64,000 bases of DNA from Rhizobium altiplani (GCF_001542405.1 NZ_LNCD01000012.1:58105-122104); one strand, 5' to 3'. Positions 19,067 to 29,706 are shown, counted from the first letter of the stretch. A program made the numbers and translations. The notes: generated by a model not told the origin, from the letters alone.

Positions 19067-19954
19067 ATGCTCCTCCCCTCCCTTTCCGATCATCGGAAAG
19101 GCCTGCTGCTGACGGCAATCGGCGGCTTGGCTCTTTCCATGGACATTCCACTGGTGCGGCTTGCTCACGGCGACATGTGGTCGATCCTGGGCATGCGCAG
19201 CATCACGACGGTCGCCGCCGCGCTGCTGGTGATCTGTCTTATCAGATACGCCAAGGGAGCATGGCCCGTGCTCGTGCCCGGCAGGCACGGCCTTGCGACG
19301 GGACTGCTCTACGGCTGCTCGACGCTGACCTTCCTGCTTGCCGTCTTCAACACGGCGACGGCCAATGTGGTTTTTATCGTCGCGTTCAATCCGATGTTCG
19401 GCGCTCTCTTGTCATGGATTTTTCTCAAGGAACGTCCCACGGCATCCACGCTCGTCACCATGGCGGTCATGGTGTTCGGTGTTGGCCTGATCGTGCATGA
19501 TGGATTGGCCGGCGGCCATCTCTTCGGCGATGCCATGGCACTTCTCAGCGCCTTTATCCTCGCATCGGCGATAACCATTGCCCGGGCGTCGCGTCGGGAA
19601 ATGGGCTTCGTGCCCTTGCTTGCCGCCGCCCTGCCGGCGGCCCTCGGCTTTGCAAAGGCCCTGCCGGTCGGGCTAGCTATAGAGAATCCAGCCTGGATCA
19701 TCCTCAACGGTACGCTTCTGATGCCGGTCGCCTTTTGGTGCCTAGCTACCGGACCACGCTATCTCTCCGCGCCTGAAGTCGGCATGTTCTATCTGCTCGA
19801 AACCATCCTGGCTCCGATCTGGATATGGCTGATCTTCGCGGAAGCCCCACCGACGATGACGCTCGTAGGCGGCACGATCCTGGTCTGCGCGATTATGCTG
19901 CACTCGCTTTGGATGGTTCGGCGGAAGCCTGCGCGACAATCTCTGGCACACTGA
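19067..19954 (+). CDS. EamA/DMT-superfamily transporter
   Basis: A 295-residue inner-membrane permease with ten predicted helices arranged as two EamA repeats, likely an exporter of a small metabolite. TATANVVFIVAFNPMFGALLS in the first repeat (about 97-116) and APEVGMFYLLETILAPIW in the second are typical. It starts right after the bpt stop (TAAATG) with its ribosome site inside bpt. Its last 62 bp overlap the convergent SRPBCC gene. The substrate is not evident. Confidence 0.9.
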   Translation: MLLPSLSDHRKGLLLTAIGGLALSMDIPLVRLAHGDMWSILGMRSITTVAAALLVICLIRYAKGAWPVLVPGRHGLATGLLYGCSTLTFLLAVFNTATANVVFIVAFNPMFGALLSWIFLKERPTASTLVTMAVMVFGVGLIVHDGLAGGHLFGDAMALLSAFILASAITIARASRREMGFVPLLAAALPAALGFAKALPVGLAIENPAWIILNGTLLMPVAFWCLATGPRYLSAPEVGMFYLLETILAPIWIWLIFAEAPPTMTLVGGTILVCAIMLHSLWMVRRKPARQSLAH

Positions 19955-20402
19955 CCACCTGCATCGCATCGAGTTCGCGCTCGAGCCCCTGCATGACGTG
20001 GACCCAGCCCTTCCGCGTCTCTTCTTCGAACTGGCCCCATTGGGCGCACATTTCGTGCGAGAGCGTCAACCGCGTGCCTTCGGCGAGCGGTTCGATGTCG
20101 ATCTGTATTCGATCCGCATTGTGATCATGCTCGGCTGCCGAGAAGCAGAAGACCATCCGCCGCGGTCGGCGCAATTCGAGAAATACGCCGTAATGCACCG
20201 CATCGCCTGTCGGACGTCGGTCGATGACGAGAAAATGTCCGCCGACCTTTGGATCGATGTCGGCTCGGATAACGCGGCCTTCGTCGCTTGCGAAAAGGAA
20301 GCGTTTGGCGATCTGAGGGTTCAGCCATGCGTCGTAGACGGCGCAGGGCGAGGCATTGAATGTATGCGCAACGTTCAAGGTGATGGTATTGCAAGCACTC
20401 AT
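19893..20402 (-). CDS. SRPBCC/AHSA1-domain protein
   Basis: A 169-residue single-domain protein of the Bet v1-like START/AHSA1 fold. The N-terminal TFNASPCAVYDAWLNPQIAKRFL and the central PKVGGHFLVI are typical of this group, which binds hydrophobic ligands; the family has no common reaction. I place the start at MSACNTI, since 15 upstream codons lack family similarity. It is convergent with and overlaps the EamA gene. No ArsR-type regulator, the usual partner of such genes, lies beside it. Confidence 0.82.
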   Translation of the reverse strand: MSACNTITLNVAHTFNASPCAVYDAWLNPQIAKRFLFASDEGRVIRADIDPKVGGHFLVIDRRPTGDAVHYGVFLELRRPRRMVFCFSAAEHDHNADRIQIDIEPLAEGTRLTLSHEMCAQWGQFEEETRKGWVHVMQGLERELDAMQVVSVPEIVAQASAEPSKASAA

Positions 20403-20558
20403 CAACAATCCTCCGTGATCGGACATGGCACTCTCCAGGAGCACCACACTCGATCATTCCGTCCGCCTGCGGAATGACGTCTGTCCATGTTGTGATTACA
20501 GGCCAGAAGTAGAGGAGTTGCCCCGCTCGCCAAGTGCGAGGCTCAGAATTATTTTCGC

Positions 20559-22814
20559 TTAGCCGGCAAACTTACCGCTGCGCGGGAAGCCTTTCGGAAC
20601 GGTCCGACCAGCGGTGGCGCGATCGCCAAGCCATTCGGCAAGCTCGTCCATGTTCTTCGTGAAGGTGCGGCCCGCGCTGTCTTCCCAGACGAGGCCGTCT
20701 GATATTGCGAAGCAGCGTACGTCGGAAATGCCGCCATCCTTGTAGCGCTGCAGGCGGACGCCCTTGCCGCGACCCATTTCCGGGACCTGCAATAGCGGGA
20801 AGACGAGCAGTTTGCGATTGTCGCCGACGACAGCGACATAGTCGCCACTGACGGGAACGATCAGCTTCGTCTCATCAGGCATGGAGACATTCATGATCTG
20901 CTTGCCCTTGCGGGTATTGGCGACCATGTCGGTCTCGGCAACAACGAAGCCGTTGCCCGCCGTCGAGACGATCATCTGCTTGCGGGCAGGATCGTGAACG
21001 AAGGCGGTCAGGACGTCCTGATCGTTGTCCATATCGATCATGATGCGCAGCGGTTCGCCATGACCTCGACCGCCGGGCAGCTTGTCGCCGCCAAGTGTGT
21101 AGGCCTTGCCACCGGTGGTGATGATCAGGATCTTGTCGGTCGTCTGCGCAGGGAAGGCAACCTTCAGCGCGTCGCCTTCCTTGAAGGTCAGGGTTGCGGT
21201 GTCGGAGATGTGCCCCTTCAGAGCGCGTATCCAGCCCTTTTCGGAGACGACGACGGTGATCGGCTCCTTCTCGATCATCGCCTGCTGGATAGCCTGCTCG
21301 TCGGCTTCCGGCGCGTCGGCGAACTGGGTGCGGCGACGGCCGAGCTCGGTCGCCTTGGCGAACTTCTTCTTCACTTCGCCGATTTCCCAGGCGACGGTCT
21401 GCCACTGCTTTTCTTCCGATGCCAGCAGGGCCTCGATCTCGCCCTTCTCCTTGGTGAGTTCGTCGAACTCGGTGCGAATCTCGAACTCCTCGAGCTTGCG
21501 CAACGACCGCAGCCTCATGTTGAGGATCGCTTCGACCTGATTGTCGGTCAGGGACCAGCGCGCGATCATCACCGGCTTCGGCTCGTCCTCTTCGCGGATG
21601 ATGCGAATGACCTCATCGATGTTGAGGTAGGCGATGAGCAAGCCGCCGAGGATTTCCAAGCGGCGGTCAATGGCCGCCAGGCGGAAGCGCGAGCGGCGCT
21701 GCAGCACTTCGCGGAGATGGTCGAGCCACTCCTTCAGGACCTCGTTCAACGCCATGACGCGCGGGATGCGGCCCATGGAGAGAACGTTCATGTTCAGCGG
21801 GAAGCGGCTTTCCAATTCCGTCAGCTTGAACATCGATTCCATGAGGATCGTCGGATCGACCGTCCGGTTCTTCGGCACCAGCACGACGCGGACATCTTCG
21901 GCGGACTCGTCGCGAATGTCCTCGAGCAAGGGCAGCTTGCGCGCCAAGAGAAGTTCGGCGATCTTTTCGATCAGGCGGGACTTCTGTACCTGGAACGGGA
22001 TTTCGGTGACGACGATCTGATAACCGCCGCGGCCAAGATCCTCGGTCTCCCACTTGGCGCGTGTACGGAAACCGCCACGGCCAGTCTTATAGGCCTCGAT
22101 GATGCTTTCACGGCCATCGATGATGATGCCGCCGGTCGGGAAATCCGGACCGGGAATAAACTCGACCAGCTTCTCGACGGTAGCATCGGGATGCTTGATG
22201 AGATGGAGGGCCGCGTCGCAGAGTTCGTGGACATTGTGCGACGGAATGGACGTCGCCATGCCGACTGCAATGCCCGACGAGCCATTCGCCAGCAGGTTCG
22301 GAAAGGCGCCCGGCAGGACGACCGGTTCTTCGTCTTCCTCGTTGTAGGTCGGGCGGAAATCGACCGCGTCCTGATCGATACCCTCAAGCAAGAGGCCGGC
22401 CACATCCGTCATGCGCGCTTCGGTGTATCGATAGGCGGCAGCGCTGTCGCCGTCGATATTGCCGAAATTGCCCTGCCCGTCGACGACAGGGTAACGCTGT
22501 GAGAAATCCTGCGCGAGACGCACGAGCGCATCGTAGACAGACTGGTCGCCATGCGGATGGAACTTACCGATGACATCGCCGACGATACGAGCACATTTCT
22601 TGAACGCGGAATTGGGCCGAATGCCCATTTCGCTCATGGCGTGAATGATGCGGCGATGCACCGGCTTCAGACCGTCGCGCACGTCAGGGAGCGCACGATG
22701 CATGATCGTCGATAGCGCATAGGCCAAGTAACGCTCTTCAAGCGCCGCCTTCAAATCGACCGGAAGGATACTGTCGTCGTCTCCGCCAGAGGGCGGCAAA
22801 ATCTCTTGTCCCAT
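20559..22814 (-). CDS. parC: DNA topoisomerase IV subunit A
   Basis: Breakage-rejoining subunit that with ParE unlinks daughter chromosomes. The 751-residue protein has the N-terminal type IIA core with the active-site Tyr in [11 protein letters not shown] (about 125-135), the quinolone-region [13 protein letters not shown], and a C-terminal beta-pinwheel typical of alphaproteobacterial ParC rather than GyrA (no GyrA box QRRGGKG seen). Length fits ParC. The run [15 protein letters not shown] lies in the C-terminal domain. It is monocistronic. Confidence 0.97.
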   Translation of the reverse strand: MGQEILPPSGGDDDSILPVDLKAALEERYLAYALSTIMHRALPDVRDGLKPVHRRIIHAMSEMGIRPNSAFKKCARIVGDVIGKFHPHGDQSVYDALVRLAQDFSQRYPVVDGQGNFGNIDGDSAAAYRYTEARMTDVAGLLLEGIDQDAVDFRPTYNEEDEEPVVLPGAFPNLLANGSSGIAVGMATSIPSHNVHELCDAALHLIKHPDATVEKLVEFIPGPDFPTGGIIIDGRESIIEAYKTGRGGFRTRAKWETEDLGRGGYQIVVTEIPFQVQKSRLIEKIAELLLARKLPLLEDIRDESAEDVRVVLVPKNRTVDPTILMESMFKLTELESRFPLNMNVLSMGRIPRVMALNEVLKEWLDHLREVLQRRSRFRLAAIDRRLEILGGLLIAYLNIDEVIRIIREEDEPKPVMIARWSLTDNQVEAILNMRLRSLRKLEEFEIRTEFDELTKEKGEIEALLASEEKQWQTVAWEIGEVKKKFAKATELGRRRTQFADAPEADEQAIQQAMIEKEPITVVVSEKGWIRALKGHISDTATLTFKEGDALKVAFPAQTTDKILIITTGGKAYTLGGDKLPGGRGHGEPLRIMIDMDNDQDVLTAFVHDPARKQMIVSTAGNGFVVAETDMVANTRKGKQIMNVSMPDETKLIVPVSGDYVAVVGDNRKLLVFPLLQVPEMGRGKGVRLQRYKDGGISDVRCFAISDGLVWEDSAGRTFTKNMDELAEWLGDRATAGRTVPKGFPRSGKFAG

Positions 22815-23050
22815 ATGTCCTGACTAGCCGAGATGGTTGTTTTGAGCAAGGAATCCGGGCATTCCGGCTGTGGATGAAGTCTTGGCGCACGAGAAAAGAA
22901 TGACCCGAGACGCTTTGCCTGAATTTCGTCGTTGTTTCGTTTTCCCTTCAACACAAATTTAGAAATCCGTAAATATAAACCACGACCGAACCACAATAGA
23001 CCGACGGCGAATTCTCGCTCGCCGCACAACGCCGCCACCAGAGGACCCAA

Positions 23051-24238
23051 ATGACTTTTTACCGGACGACACGGCTGATGCTTTCGAGCGTCGCCTTTCT
23101 TTCTCTCGCCGGCTCGGCTTTCGCGCTCGACGGCCAGGATCTGCTGAAGAAGATCAACGCAGCCTATAGCCAGCAGGGCGGTACCATCGTTGCCGACGGC
23201 GTCGATGTCAACGGAACCACCGTGACGCTGAAGAAGGCAAGCTTCAAATCAAACAGCGGCGAAGCGGTGTCCATCGGCGACATCACCATGACCGGCGTAG
23301 AAGCAGACGAGGATGGCAGCTACTATGTCGAGGAAGCATCCTTCCCGAACGTCAGCGCCACGAGTGAAGGCTCCACCTTCACGGCATCCGACCTGACCCT
23401 GAGCGGCATTTCGATCCCCGCGGATCCGAAGGGCGAAGGGCTCGACGCAATGCTCCTCTACGAAAATGCCCACAGCGGCCCCGTGAAGGTTATCCAGAAT
23501 GGAGAGGAATTGTTCTCTCTCGCCGAAAGCGACCTCAATCTGACGCTTCGCGAAGATGAGTCCGGCTTCGATTTCGATGGTGCCTTCAAGGGCTTGAAGG
23601 CCGATCTCAGCAAGGCAAGCGACGCACAGAGCAAGGAAGCAATCGAGAAGCTTGCCCTCCAGCATATCCAGGGCGACATCACGATGAAGGGCGCCTGGGA
23701 CCTGACGCCCGGCACGATCGACGTTTCCGAGTTCGCCTTCGACTTCAACAACGTCGGCAAGCTGAACCTGGCCTTCAAGATCTCCGGCTATACGATGCCC
23801 TTCGTGAAGTCTCTGCAGGAAGCCGCCAAGCAGGCCGAAGCGAACCAGAACAAGGAAGAGGCGCAGCAGGCCCTCGGTCTCTCGATGCTCGGGCTAATGC
23901 AGCAGCTGTCGTTCGAGAGCGCCCAGATCCGCTTCGACGACGCTTCCATCACCAAGCGTGCGCTCGACTACGCCGGTGGCCAGCAGAACATTTCCGGCCA
24001 GCAGATGGCGGACTCGCTGAAGGCAATGACGCCGATCATGCTGGCACAGCTCAACATTCCGGAGCTGCAGAACGCCATATCGGCAGCCGTCAACACCTTC
24101 CTCGACAACCCGAAGAGCCTGACGCTTGCCGCCGCACCGGCGAAGCCCGTTCCGTTCCCGATGATCATGGGCGCTGCCATGGGCGCACCGAACACGCTGC
24201 CGCAGGTGCTTGGGGTCAAGGTTTCGGCGAACGACTGA
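23051..24238 (+). CDS. Conserved periplasmic protein of unknown function
   Basis: A 395-residue exported protein with a clear signal peptide (MTFYRTTRLMLSSVAFLSLA, cut after AFA near 26). The mature part is rich in Asp, Glu, Ser and Thr with repeating beta-type stretches (GVDVNGTTVTLKKASF, ITMTGVEADEDGSYYVEEASFP) and an amphipathic helical middle (SLQEAAKQAEANQNKEEAQQ). It looks like a rhizobial-specific repetitive beta protein, possibly distantly like DUF945-type periplasmic proteins, but I do not recognise it. It is monocistronic, divergent from parC, and ends in a strong terminator. Confidence 0.8.
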   Translation: MTFYRTTRLMLSSVAFLSLAGSAFALDGQDLLKKINAAYSQQGGTIVADGVDVNGTTVTLKKASFKSNSGEAVSIGDITMTGVEADEDGSYYVEEASFPNVSATSEGSTFTASDLTLSGISIPADPKGEGLDAMLLYENAHSGPVKVIQNGEELFSLAESDLNLTLREDESGFDFDGAFKGLKADLSKASDAQSKEAIEKLALQHIQGDITMKGAWDLTPGTIDVSEFAFDFNNVGKLNLAFKISGYTMPFVKSLQEAAKQAEANQNKEEAQQALGLSMLGLMQQLSFESAQIRFDDASITKRALDYAGGQQNISGQQMADSLKAMTPIMLAQLNIPELQNAISAAVNTFLDNPKSLTLAAAPAKPVPFPMIMGAAMGAPNTLPQVLGVKVSAND

Positions 24239-24258
24239 TGCGCCGAGCTTGAGTTTTT

Positions 24259-24296
24259 GAAACCCGGCGCGCACTTGCCCGCCGGGTTTCTTTGTT
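24259..24296 (+). terminator. Terminator after the periplasmic protein gene
   Basis: GAAACCCGGC (24259-24268) pairs with GCCGGGTTTC (24281-24290), then a T-rich tail. A classical factor-independent terminator. Confidence 0.92.
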
Positions 24297-24318
24297 TTTG
24301 CAAGGTGGTCGCTGCCGG

Positions 24319-24963
24319 TTAGGCGGCGTAGCAGCGTAGCTCGTTCATAGCGTGCCCGACCATCTCCAGCAGTTCTGCAGTCGTGGCACCGTCACGCGCC
24401 TGTACCGACATGCCCTGGACGATCGCACCGAGGAAGCGCGCAAGCGATCCAGCGTTCGCATCCTGCCTGATATCCCCTTCCTTCATGCCGCGCTCGATGC
24501 GAGCGGTGAACAGGCCAAGCGTCTGCAATCGCAACGACGCGACGTGGTGCGCAATGTCCCCGCTCTCGGAAGCACAGTTCAGAACTGCAGTGGAAATCAT
24601 GCACCCCTTGGGATGTTCCGGGGCGGTGAATAGGGCAGCCGATGTCTCGAGGAAGCGCCTGAACGTCGACACTGTATCGATCTTTTCTTCGAACGGATTG
24701 CCGGGATTCGGCCGCGGCATGCGCCGGTACTGATTCAACGCCTCGCGATAGAGTTCCGCCTTCGAGCGGAACGCCGCATAGAGGCTTTGCGGGGTGATCC
24801 CCATCGAGGCGGTCAGATCGGCAATCGAGCTGCCGTCATAGCCGTGCTCCCAGAAGACGTCGCGCGCGGCCGAAAGAACCGTTTCGCGATCGAAGGCCGG
24901 CGGGCGGCCGCGCTTTCTTTGTCCGCTATCTCGTGCGTCGTCATTATTTTTCACAATGGTCAC
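24319..24963 (-). CDS. TetR-family transcriptional regulator
   Basis: A 214-residue repressor with an N-terminal helix-turn-helix: RKRGRPPAFDRETVLSAAR, then GYDGSSIADLTASMGITPQSLY (about 41-62) as the recognition region. The C-terminal domain resembles the TetR_C group acting on small ligands. The annotated start is a GTG; the next in-frame GTG is three codons on. It is divergent from a serine hydrolase gene across a 66-bp region with symmetric sites, suggesting it represses that gene and itself. Confidence 0.9.
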   Translation of the reverse strand: MTIVKNNDDARDSGQRKRGRPPAFDRETVLSAARDVFWEHGYDGSSIADLTASMGITPQSLYAAFRSKAELYREALNQYRRMPRPNPGNPFEEKIDTVSTFRRFLETSAALFTAPEHPKGCMISTAVLNCASESGDIAHHVASLRLQTLGLFTARIERGMKEGDIRQDANAGSLARFLGAIVQGMSVQARDGATTAELLEMVGHAMNELRCYAA

Positions 24964-25010
24964 TCTAGAAATATTTCTCGATCCGGTTTATTCAGGAACG
25001 GTCATTGTGA
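24951..25010. promoter_or_regulatory. Symmetric TetR-type operator region
   Basis: The two start regions carry perfect mirror copies of TCACAATG (24951-24958) and CATTGTGA (25003-25010), and a perfect 12-base palindrome AGAAATATTTCT lies between them (24967-24978). Either or both could bind the TetR protein. Which is the operator is inference. Confidence 0.6.
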
Positions 25011-25029
25011 TTATAGGAGGTTCGATCCG

Positions 25030-26196
25030 ATGAGTCTTCCCCTTGAACCCCAGGATGCACAGCAGACAGTCGGCTTCGCGAACGCGCTCGATGCGGTGAT
25101 CGACCGCACCATCGCCGCAAAGCGCCTCGTCGGTGCGGTGGTCCTGATCGCCCAAGACGGTGATATCGTCTATAGCCGCACCGCCGGCCTGGCCGACCGC
25201 GAAAGGGGACAGGCCATGGCCGAGGACACGATCTTCCGGCTCGCCTCGATCACCAAGCCGATCGTCACGATCGCCGCCATGCGGCTTGTCGAGGAAGGCC
25301 GCATCGGCCTCGACGACCCAGTGACGAAATGGCTGCCGGATTTCCGCCCGCGTCTTGCCGACGGCACGGAACCGGTCATTGTCATCCGGCATCTGCTCAC
25401 CCATACATCCGGCCTCAGCTATGGCTTCACCGAGGAAGGCGGCCCCTATGCCCGGGCCGGCATTTCCGACGGCCTCGATCAGCCCGGCCTGCCGATTGCC
25501 GAAAACCTGAAGCGGCTTGCGAGCGCCCCTCTTCTCTTCGCGCCCGGTTCGAACTGGCAATATTCGCTCGCCATCGATGTCATCGGCGGCGTCATCGAGA
25601 AAGAGACCGGCAGTTCGCTCGGCGAGGCGGTGGCAAGACTGGTGACCGAGCCACTCGGCCTGGCTGACACCGCCTTTGCGGTGCGCGACCGGGATCGGCT
25701 GGCCGCCGCCTATATGAGTGCCTCGCCGCAGCCGGAGCGGATGGGCAAGGAAGCGTCCGTGCGGGCGCTGACCGGTTTCGTGAGTTTCGCGCCGGACCGC
25801 ATCTTCGATCCGAACTCCTATCATTCCGGCGGCGCCGGTATGGCAGGAACGGCAGGCGAGGTGTTGGCGGTTCTGGAGACGATCCGCAAGGGTGGCGCGC
25901 CGCTTCTCTCGCCCGAGACGGTCAAGACCATGATGGCGGATCAGGCGAACGGCGTGCGCCAGCCTCTCGATCCGGGCGTCGGCTTCGGCTTCGGCTGGGC
26001 GGTGGTGACCGATCCGGTCGCCGCACAGGTGCCGTGGTCGAAGGGGACGATCCGCTGGGGCGGCGCCTACGGCCACAGCTGGTTTGTCGATCCCACAAAG
26101 AAACTGAGTGTCGTGGCGCTGACGAATACGACACTGGAGGGGATGTGGGGGCAGTTTACGGTGGATCTGCGCGACGCGATCTACACAGCGCTCTGA
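25030..26196 (+). CDS. Serine hydrolase of the beta-lactamase/esterase (S12) family
   Basis: A 388-residue penicillin-binding-fold hydrolase, probably an esterase rather than a beta-lactamase. The Ser-x-x-Lys motif is SITK within IFRLASITKPIV (about 75-86), the second motif is YSL within NWQYSLAIDVIG, and HSGGAGMAGT stands for the KTG box. No signal peptide is present, so it is cytosolic. ATAGGAGG precedes the chosen ATG MSLPLE; 81 upstream in-frame codons overlap the TetR gene and are rejected. The divergent TetR gene likely controls it. Confidence 0.9.
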   Translation: MSLPLEPQDAQQTVGFANALDAVIDRTIAAKRLVGAVVLIAQDGDIVYSRTAGLADRERGQAMAEDTIFRLASITKPIVTIAAMRLVEEGRIGLDDPVTKWLPDFRPRLADGTEPVIVIRHLLTHTSGLSYGFTEEGGPYARAGISDGLDQPGLPIAENLKRLASAPLLFAPGSNWQYSLAIDVIGGVIEKETGSSLGEAVARLVTEPLGLADTAFAVRDRDRLAAAYMSASPQPERMGKEASVRALTGFVSFAPDRIFDPNSYHSGGAGMAGTAGEVLAVLETIRKGGAPLLSPETVKTMMADQANGVRQPLDPGVGFGFGWAVVTDPVAAQVPWSKGTIRWGGAYGHSWFVDPTKKLSVVALTNTTLEGMWGQFTVDLRDAIYTAL

Positions 26197-26206
26197 AGCC
26201 AGAAAC

Positions 26207-26238
26207 AAAAGAAGCCCGACGCGCGCCGGGCTTCTTTT
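26207..26238. terminator. Bidirectional terminator, serine hydrolase / aspS
   Basis: AAAAGAAGCCCG (26207-26218) pairs with CGGGCTTCTTTT (26227-26238) between convergent genes. Confidence 0.92.
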
Positions 26239-26255
26239 CAATCATGTACTCTGCC

Positions 26256-28046
26256 TCAGTCCTTCTTGACCGGCGGGATCGGGCGGATCGCCAGTTCGCG
26301 CAGCTGCGTCGGCGTTGCCGGTGTCGGTGCGCCCATCAGCAGATCCTGCGCCTGCTGGTTCATGGGGAACAGCGAGATCTCGCGCAGGTTCTTGGCGCCG
26401 ACGAGCAGCATGACGATGCGGTCGATACCGAATGCAGCACCACCGTGCGGAGGCGCACCGTACTGGAAGGCGCGGTAGAGGCCGCCGAAACGATCTTCCA
26501 CGTCCTGCTGGCTGAGGCCGACCTTCTCGAAGGCGGCGACCATGGTTTCCGGCGACTGGTTACGGATCGAGCCCGAAGCGATTTCGAAGCCGTTGCAGAC
26601 CGCGTCGTACTGATAGGCCTTGATGCCAAGCGGATCCTGGTTCATCAGCGCGTCGAGGCCGCCCTGCGGCATCGAGAACGGGTTGTGGGCGAAGTCGATC
26701 TTCTTTTCTTCCTCGTTGTATTCGAAGAACGGGAAGTCGACGATCCAGCACAGCTCGAAGCGGTCGCGGTCGATGAGGTTCAATTCGTCGGCGGCGCGGT
26801 TACGGGCTTCGCCTGCGAACTTGTAGAACTTGGACGGCTCGCCAGCGACGAAGAAGCAGGCATCGCCCGCATCAAGGCCAAGCTGCGTGCGGATCGCTTC
26901 GGTGCGCTCCTCGCCGATGTTCTTGGCGAGCGGGCCGGAGCCGCCGATCTTGCCGTCTTCTTCCTTCCAGAAGATGTAACCGAGGCCGGGCTGGCCCTGG
27001 CTCTGCGCCCAGGCGTTCATACGGTCGCAGAATGCGCGCGAGCCGCCGGTCTTTGCCGGGATCGCCCAGATCTCGACCTTCGGGTTCGAGGCGATCATGC
27101 CCGCGAAGACCTTGAAGCCAGAGCCGGCGAAGTGATCGGTGACGGCTTCCATGACGATCGGGTTGCGCAGATCCGGCTTGTCGGAACCGTACTTGCGGAT
27201 CGCTTCGTCGTAAGGAATACGCGGCCATTCCTTGGTGACTGGCTTGCCTTCGGCAAATTCCTCGAAGATCGAGGTCATCATCGGACCCATGGTGTTCCAG
27301 ATGTCTTCCTGCTCGACGAAGCTCATTTCGAGGTCGAGCTGGTAGAACTCGCCCGGCAGGCGGTCGGCGCGCGGGTCTTCATCGCGGAAGCACGGGGCGA
27401 TCTGGAAGTAGCGGTCGAAGCCGGCGACCATCAGCAGCTGCTTGTACTGCTGCGGTGCCTGCGGCAGGGCATAGAAGGTGCCGGGATGAATGCGTGATGG
27501 CACCAGGAAGTCGCGCGCACCTTCCGGCGAGGAGGCCGTCAGGATGGGCGTCGTGTATTCGGTGAAGCCAATATTGCCCATCTCGCGACGCATGGCAGAG
27601 ATCACCTGCGTGCGCTTGACGATGTTCTTGTGCAGCGTTTCGCGGCGCAGGTCGAGGAAGCGGTACTTCAGGCGCACGTCTTCGGGATAATCCGGCTCGC
27701 CGAAAACAGGCAGCGGCAGTTCCTTGGCGGCGGAGAGAACTTCGATCTCCTGCGCATAGAGTTCGATCTCGCCGGTTGCCATGTTCTTGTTGACCGTGTC
27801 TTCGGTGCGCGCCTTCACGAGACCGTCGATGCGGATGACCCACTCGCCACGAACCAGTTCAGCCTGCCTGAAGGCCGGAGAGTCCGGATCGGCGACGACC
27901 TGTGTAATGCCGTAGTGGTCGCGAAGGTCGATGAAGAGAACGCCGCCATGGTCACGAACACGATGGACCCAGCCGGAAATCCGGACGTTCGCGCCGACAT
28001 CCGACTTGCGGAGGGCTGCACATGTGTGGCTGCGATAGCGATGCAT
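26256..28046 (-). CDS. aspS: Aspartyl-tRNA synthetase
   Basis: Charges tRNA-Asp (class II synthetase). The 596-residue protein has the N-terminal OB fold ([20 protein letters not shown], about 18-37), motif 2 near [21 protein letters not shown], the bacterial GAD insertion and motif 3 near [13 protein letters not shown]. Length is the bacterial type, so it may charge tRNA-Asn as well; that cannot be told here. It is preceded by 268 bp of gene-free sequence before the divergent multicopper oxidase. Confidence 0.98.
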   Translation of the reverse strand: MHRYRSHTCAALRKSDVGANVRISGWVHRVRDHGGVLFIDLRDHYGITQVVADPDSPAFRQAELVRGEWVIRIDGLVKARTEDTVNKNMATGEIELYAQEIEVLSAAKELPLPVFGEPDYPEDVRLKYRFLDLRRETLHKNIVKRTQVISAMRREMGNIGFTEYTTPILTASSPEGARDFLVPSRIHPGTFYALPQAPQQYKQLLMVAGFDRYFQIAPCFRDEDPRADRLPGEFYQLDLEMSFVEQEDIWNTMGPMMTSIFEEFAEGKPVTKEWPRIPYDEAIRKYGSDKPDLRNPIVMEAVTDHFAGSGFKVFAGMIASNPKVEIWAIPAKTGGSRAFCDRMNAWAQSQGQPGLGYIFWKEEDGKIGGSGPLAKNIGEERTEAIRTQLGLDAGDACFFVAGEPSKFYKFAGEARNRAADELNLIDRDRFELCWIVDFPFFEYNEEEKKIDFAHNPFSMPQGGLDALMNQDPLGIKAYQYDAVCNGFEIASGSIRNQSPETMVAAFEKVGLSQQDVEDRFGGLYRAFQYGAPPHGGAAFGIDRIVMLLVGAKNLREISLFPMNQQAQDLLMGAPTPATPTQLRELAIRPIPPVKKD

Positions 28047-28314
28047 AATCTCAATTCCCGGTATTTGGCTTAAGACGGCAGCAAGGGGCTCTGATGGCTC
28101 TCCCGTACCGACAAGAAAATCGGGCGGAAAAGCGCATGGACGGCCTGATTTGTCAAGGGTTGGCGCACCGAGTCTGCGCTTTGCGAGCGGTTATAGCAGC
28201 AGTGCAACCCGTGCTGGTGAACAGCCGTGCGGCAGTTTAACAGCCTCGCACCATATTGCTGAAACTCTCGGTCAACTTTAAAGAGGAGCGATATCGTTCG
28301 TGTGGAGCCTCGAA

Positions 28315-29706
28315 ATGCCTCTTCTCACTCGCCGCAATCTGCTGAAAGCGTCTGCAGTCGCAGGTGCCTACGGCGTAGGGATCGGGATCGCGGGCAAGTT
28401 CGGGCTGGCGGAGGCTGCACCCGCGCCGCAGGTGCTGAAGGCCGTGAAGACGACCGCTGGTATCACCGACGCAGGCATCACGAGGGACATCATGACCTGG
28501 GGCGATGGCGGCATGCCGCCCATCTTGCGAATGACGAAGGGGAAGCCTTTTGCTGCCAGGCTCACGAATACGCTCGACGAGCCGACAACGATCCACTGGC
28601 ACGGTCTGAGAATCGCCAACAAGATGGACGGGGTGCCTTTCCTGACACAGCCCTACGTCTATACCGGCGACAGCTTCGACTACGCCTTCACCCCGCCGGA
28701 TGCCGGCACCTTCTGGTACCACCCGCATTGCAACACTCTGACGCAAATGGGTCACGGCATGACAGGCCTTCTCGTGGTGGAGGATCCTGATGACCCCAAA
28801 TTCGACGCAGAGGTCTTGCTCAACCTGCGCGACTGGCGCCTCGGCGGCGATGGTCAATTCATTGCGGCTTTCCGCCCGCGCGACGCGGCAAAGAGCGGCA
28901 CCTACGGCACTGTCAGGACAGCCAATTGGCGTCAGGAGCCCCAATATGATGCGCCCGCCGGCGGCCTTGTTCGGCTGCGGATCGCCGCGACCGACGTCAC
29001 CCGCATCTTTTCGTTGAGGATGCAAGGGGCCGAGGCGACGATCATCGCGATCGACGGCAATCCGGTGCCAAAACGTTTCTCGCTCGATCTGCTGCTGATC
29101 GGCCCCGGCCAGCGTCTCGATCTCGCCGTGCGGATGCCGGATAGCGAGGGCGCCATTGCCGCGCTTGAAGACATCCGCGGTACAACACCGAAGACGATCG
29201 CCAAGCTTCGAGCCGTCGGAACATCGCTGAAGCGCAATGTCGGCGATCTCGCCGCGCTCGGCGAGAACCCTGTGGCCAAGGCCGACCTGTCTTCCGCAGA
29301 GAAGATCCCGCTTGTCCTCAGCGCCACGGCAGAAAGCGGAGCGGCCGACAGCATCTGCGGCACGCTGGGCTACAACTTCTGGGCCATCAACAAGGTGCCG
29401 TGGCCGGGTGATGGGCCGGATCCGACGGCGCCCCTGGCAGAGCTGAAGCTTGGCAAAAGCTACATCCTGCAGCTCGAAAACGTGACGCCGCACACGCACC
29501 CCATCCACCTGCACGGCATGAGTTTTACGGTCCTGTCGTCATCGACGCGGGATGTCACGCCCCTTGTCAGCGACACTTATCTCGTCCAGCCTGACGAAAA
29601 GGTGCAGCTCGCCTTCGTGGCCGATAATCTCGGCGACTGGGTGCTGCATTGCCACATCATCGAACATCAAAAGACCGGTATGACCAGTTATGTTAGAGTT
29701 GTTTGA
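28315..29706 (+). CDS. Multicopper oxidase (CueO/CopA-like), Tat-exported
   Basis: Periplasmic oxidase that couples substrate or Cu(I) oxidation to reduction of oxygen to water. The 463-residue protein has a Tat signal (LTRRNLLKASAVAG, RR at 6-7) and all four copper motifs: HWHG (94-97), YHPH (135-138), HTHPIHLHG near the C-terminus, and HCHIIEHQKTGM (445-456) with the type 1 Cys446 and axial Met456. No methionine-rich CueO insert is seen. A GTG start 5 codons upstream (28300) is the alternative. Copper resistance genes are not adjacent. Confidence 0.93.
   Translation: MPLLTRRNLLKASAVAGAYGVGIGIAGKFGLAEAAPAPQVLKAVKTTAGITDAGITRDIMTWGDGGMPPILRMTKGKPFAARLTNTLDEPTTIHWHGLRIANKMDGVPFLTQPYVYTGDSFDYAFTPPDAGTFWYHPHCNTLTQMGHGMTGLLVVEDPDDPKFDAEVLLNLRDWRLGGDGQFIAAFRPRDAAKSGTYGTVRTANWRQEPQYDAPAGGLVRLRIAATDVTRIFSLRMQGAEATIIAIDGNPVPKRFSLDLLLIGPGQRLDLAVRMPDSEGAIAALEDIRGTTPKTIAKLRAVGTSLKRNVGDLAALGENPVAKADLSSAEKIPLVLSATAESGAADSICGTLGYNFWAINKVPWPGDGPDPTAPLAELKLGKSYILQLENVTPHTHPIHLHGMSFTVLSSSTRDVTPLVSDTYLVQPDEKVQLAFVADNLGDWVLHCHIIEHQKTGMTSYVRVV

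Noticed and set aside
20994..22502. A 502-codon plus-strand open frame opposite parC
   Set aside because: High-GC shadow of parC; low-complexity composition and no start signal or family similarity.
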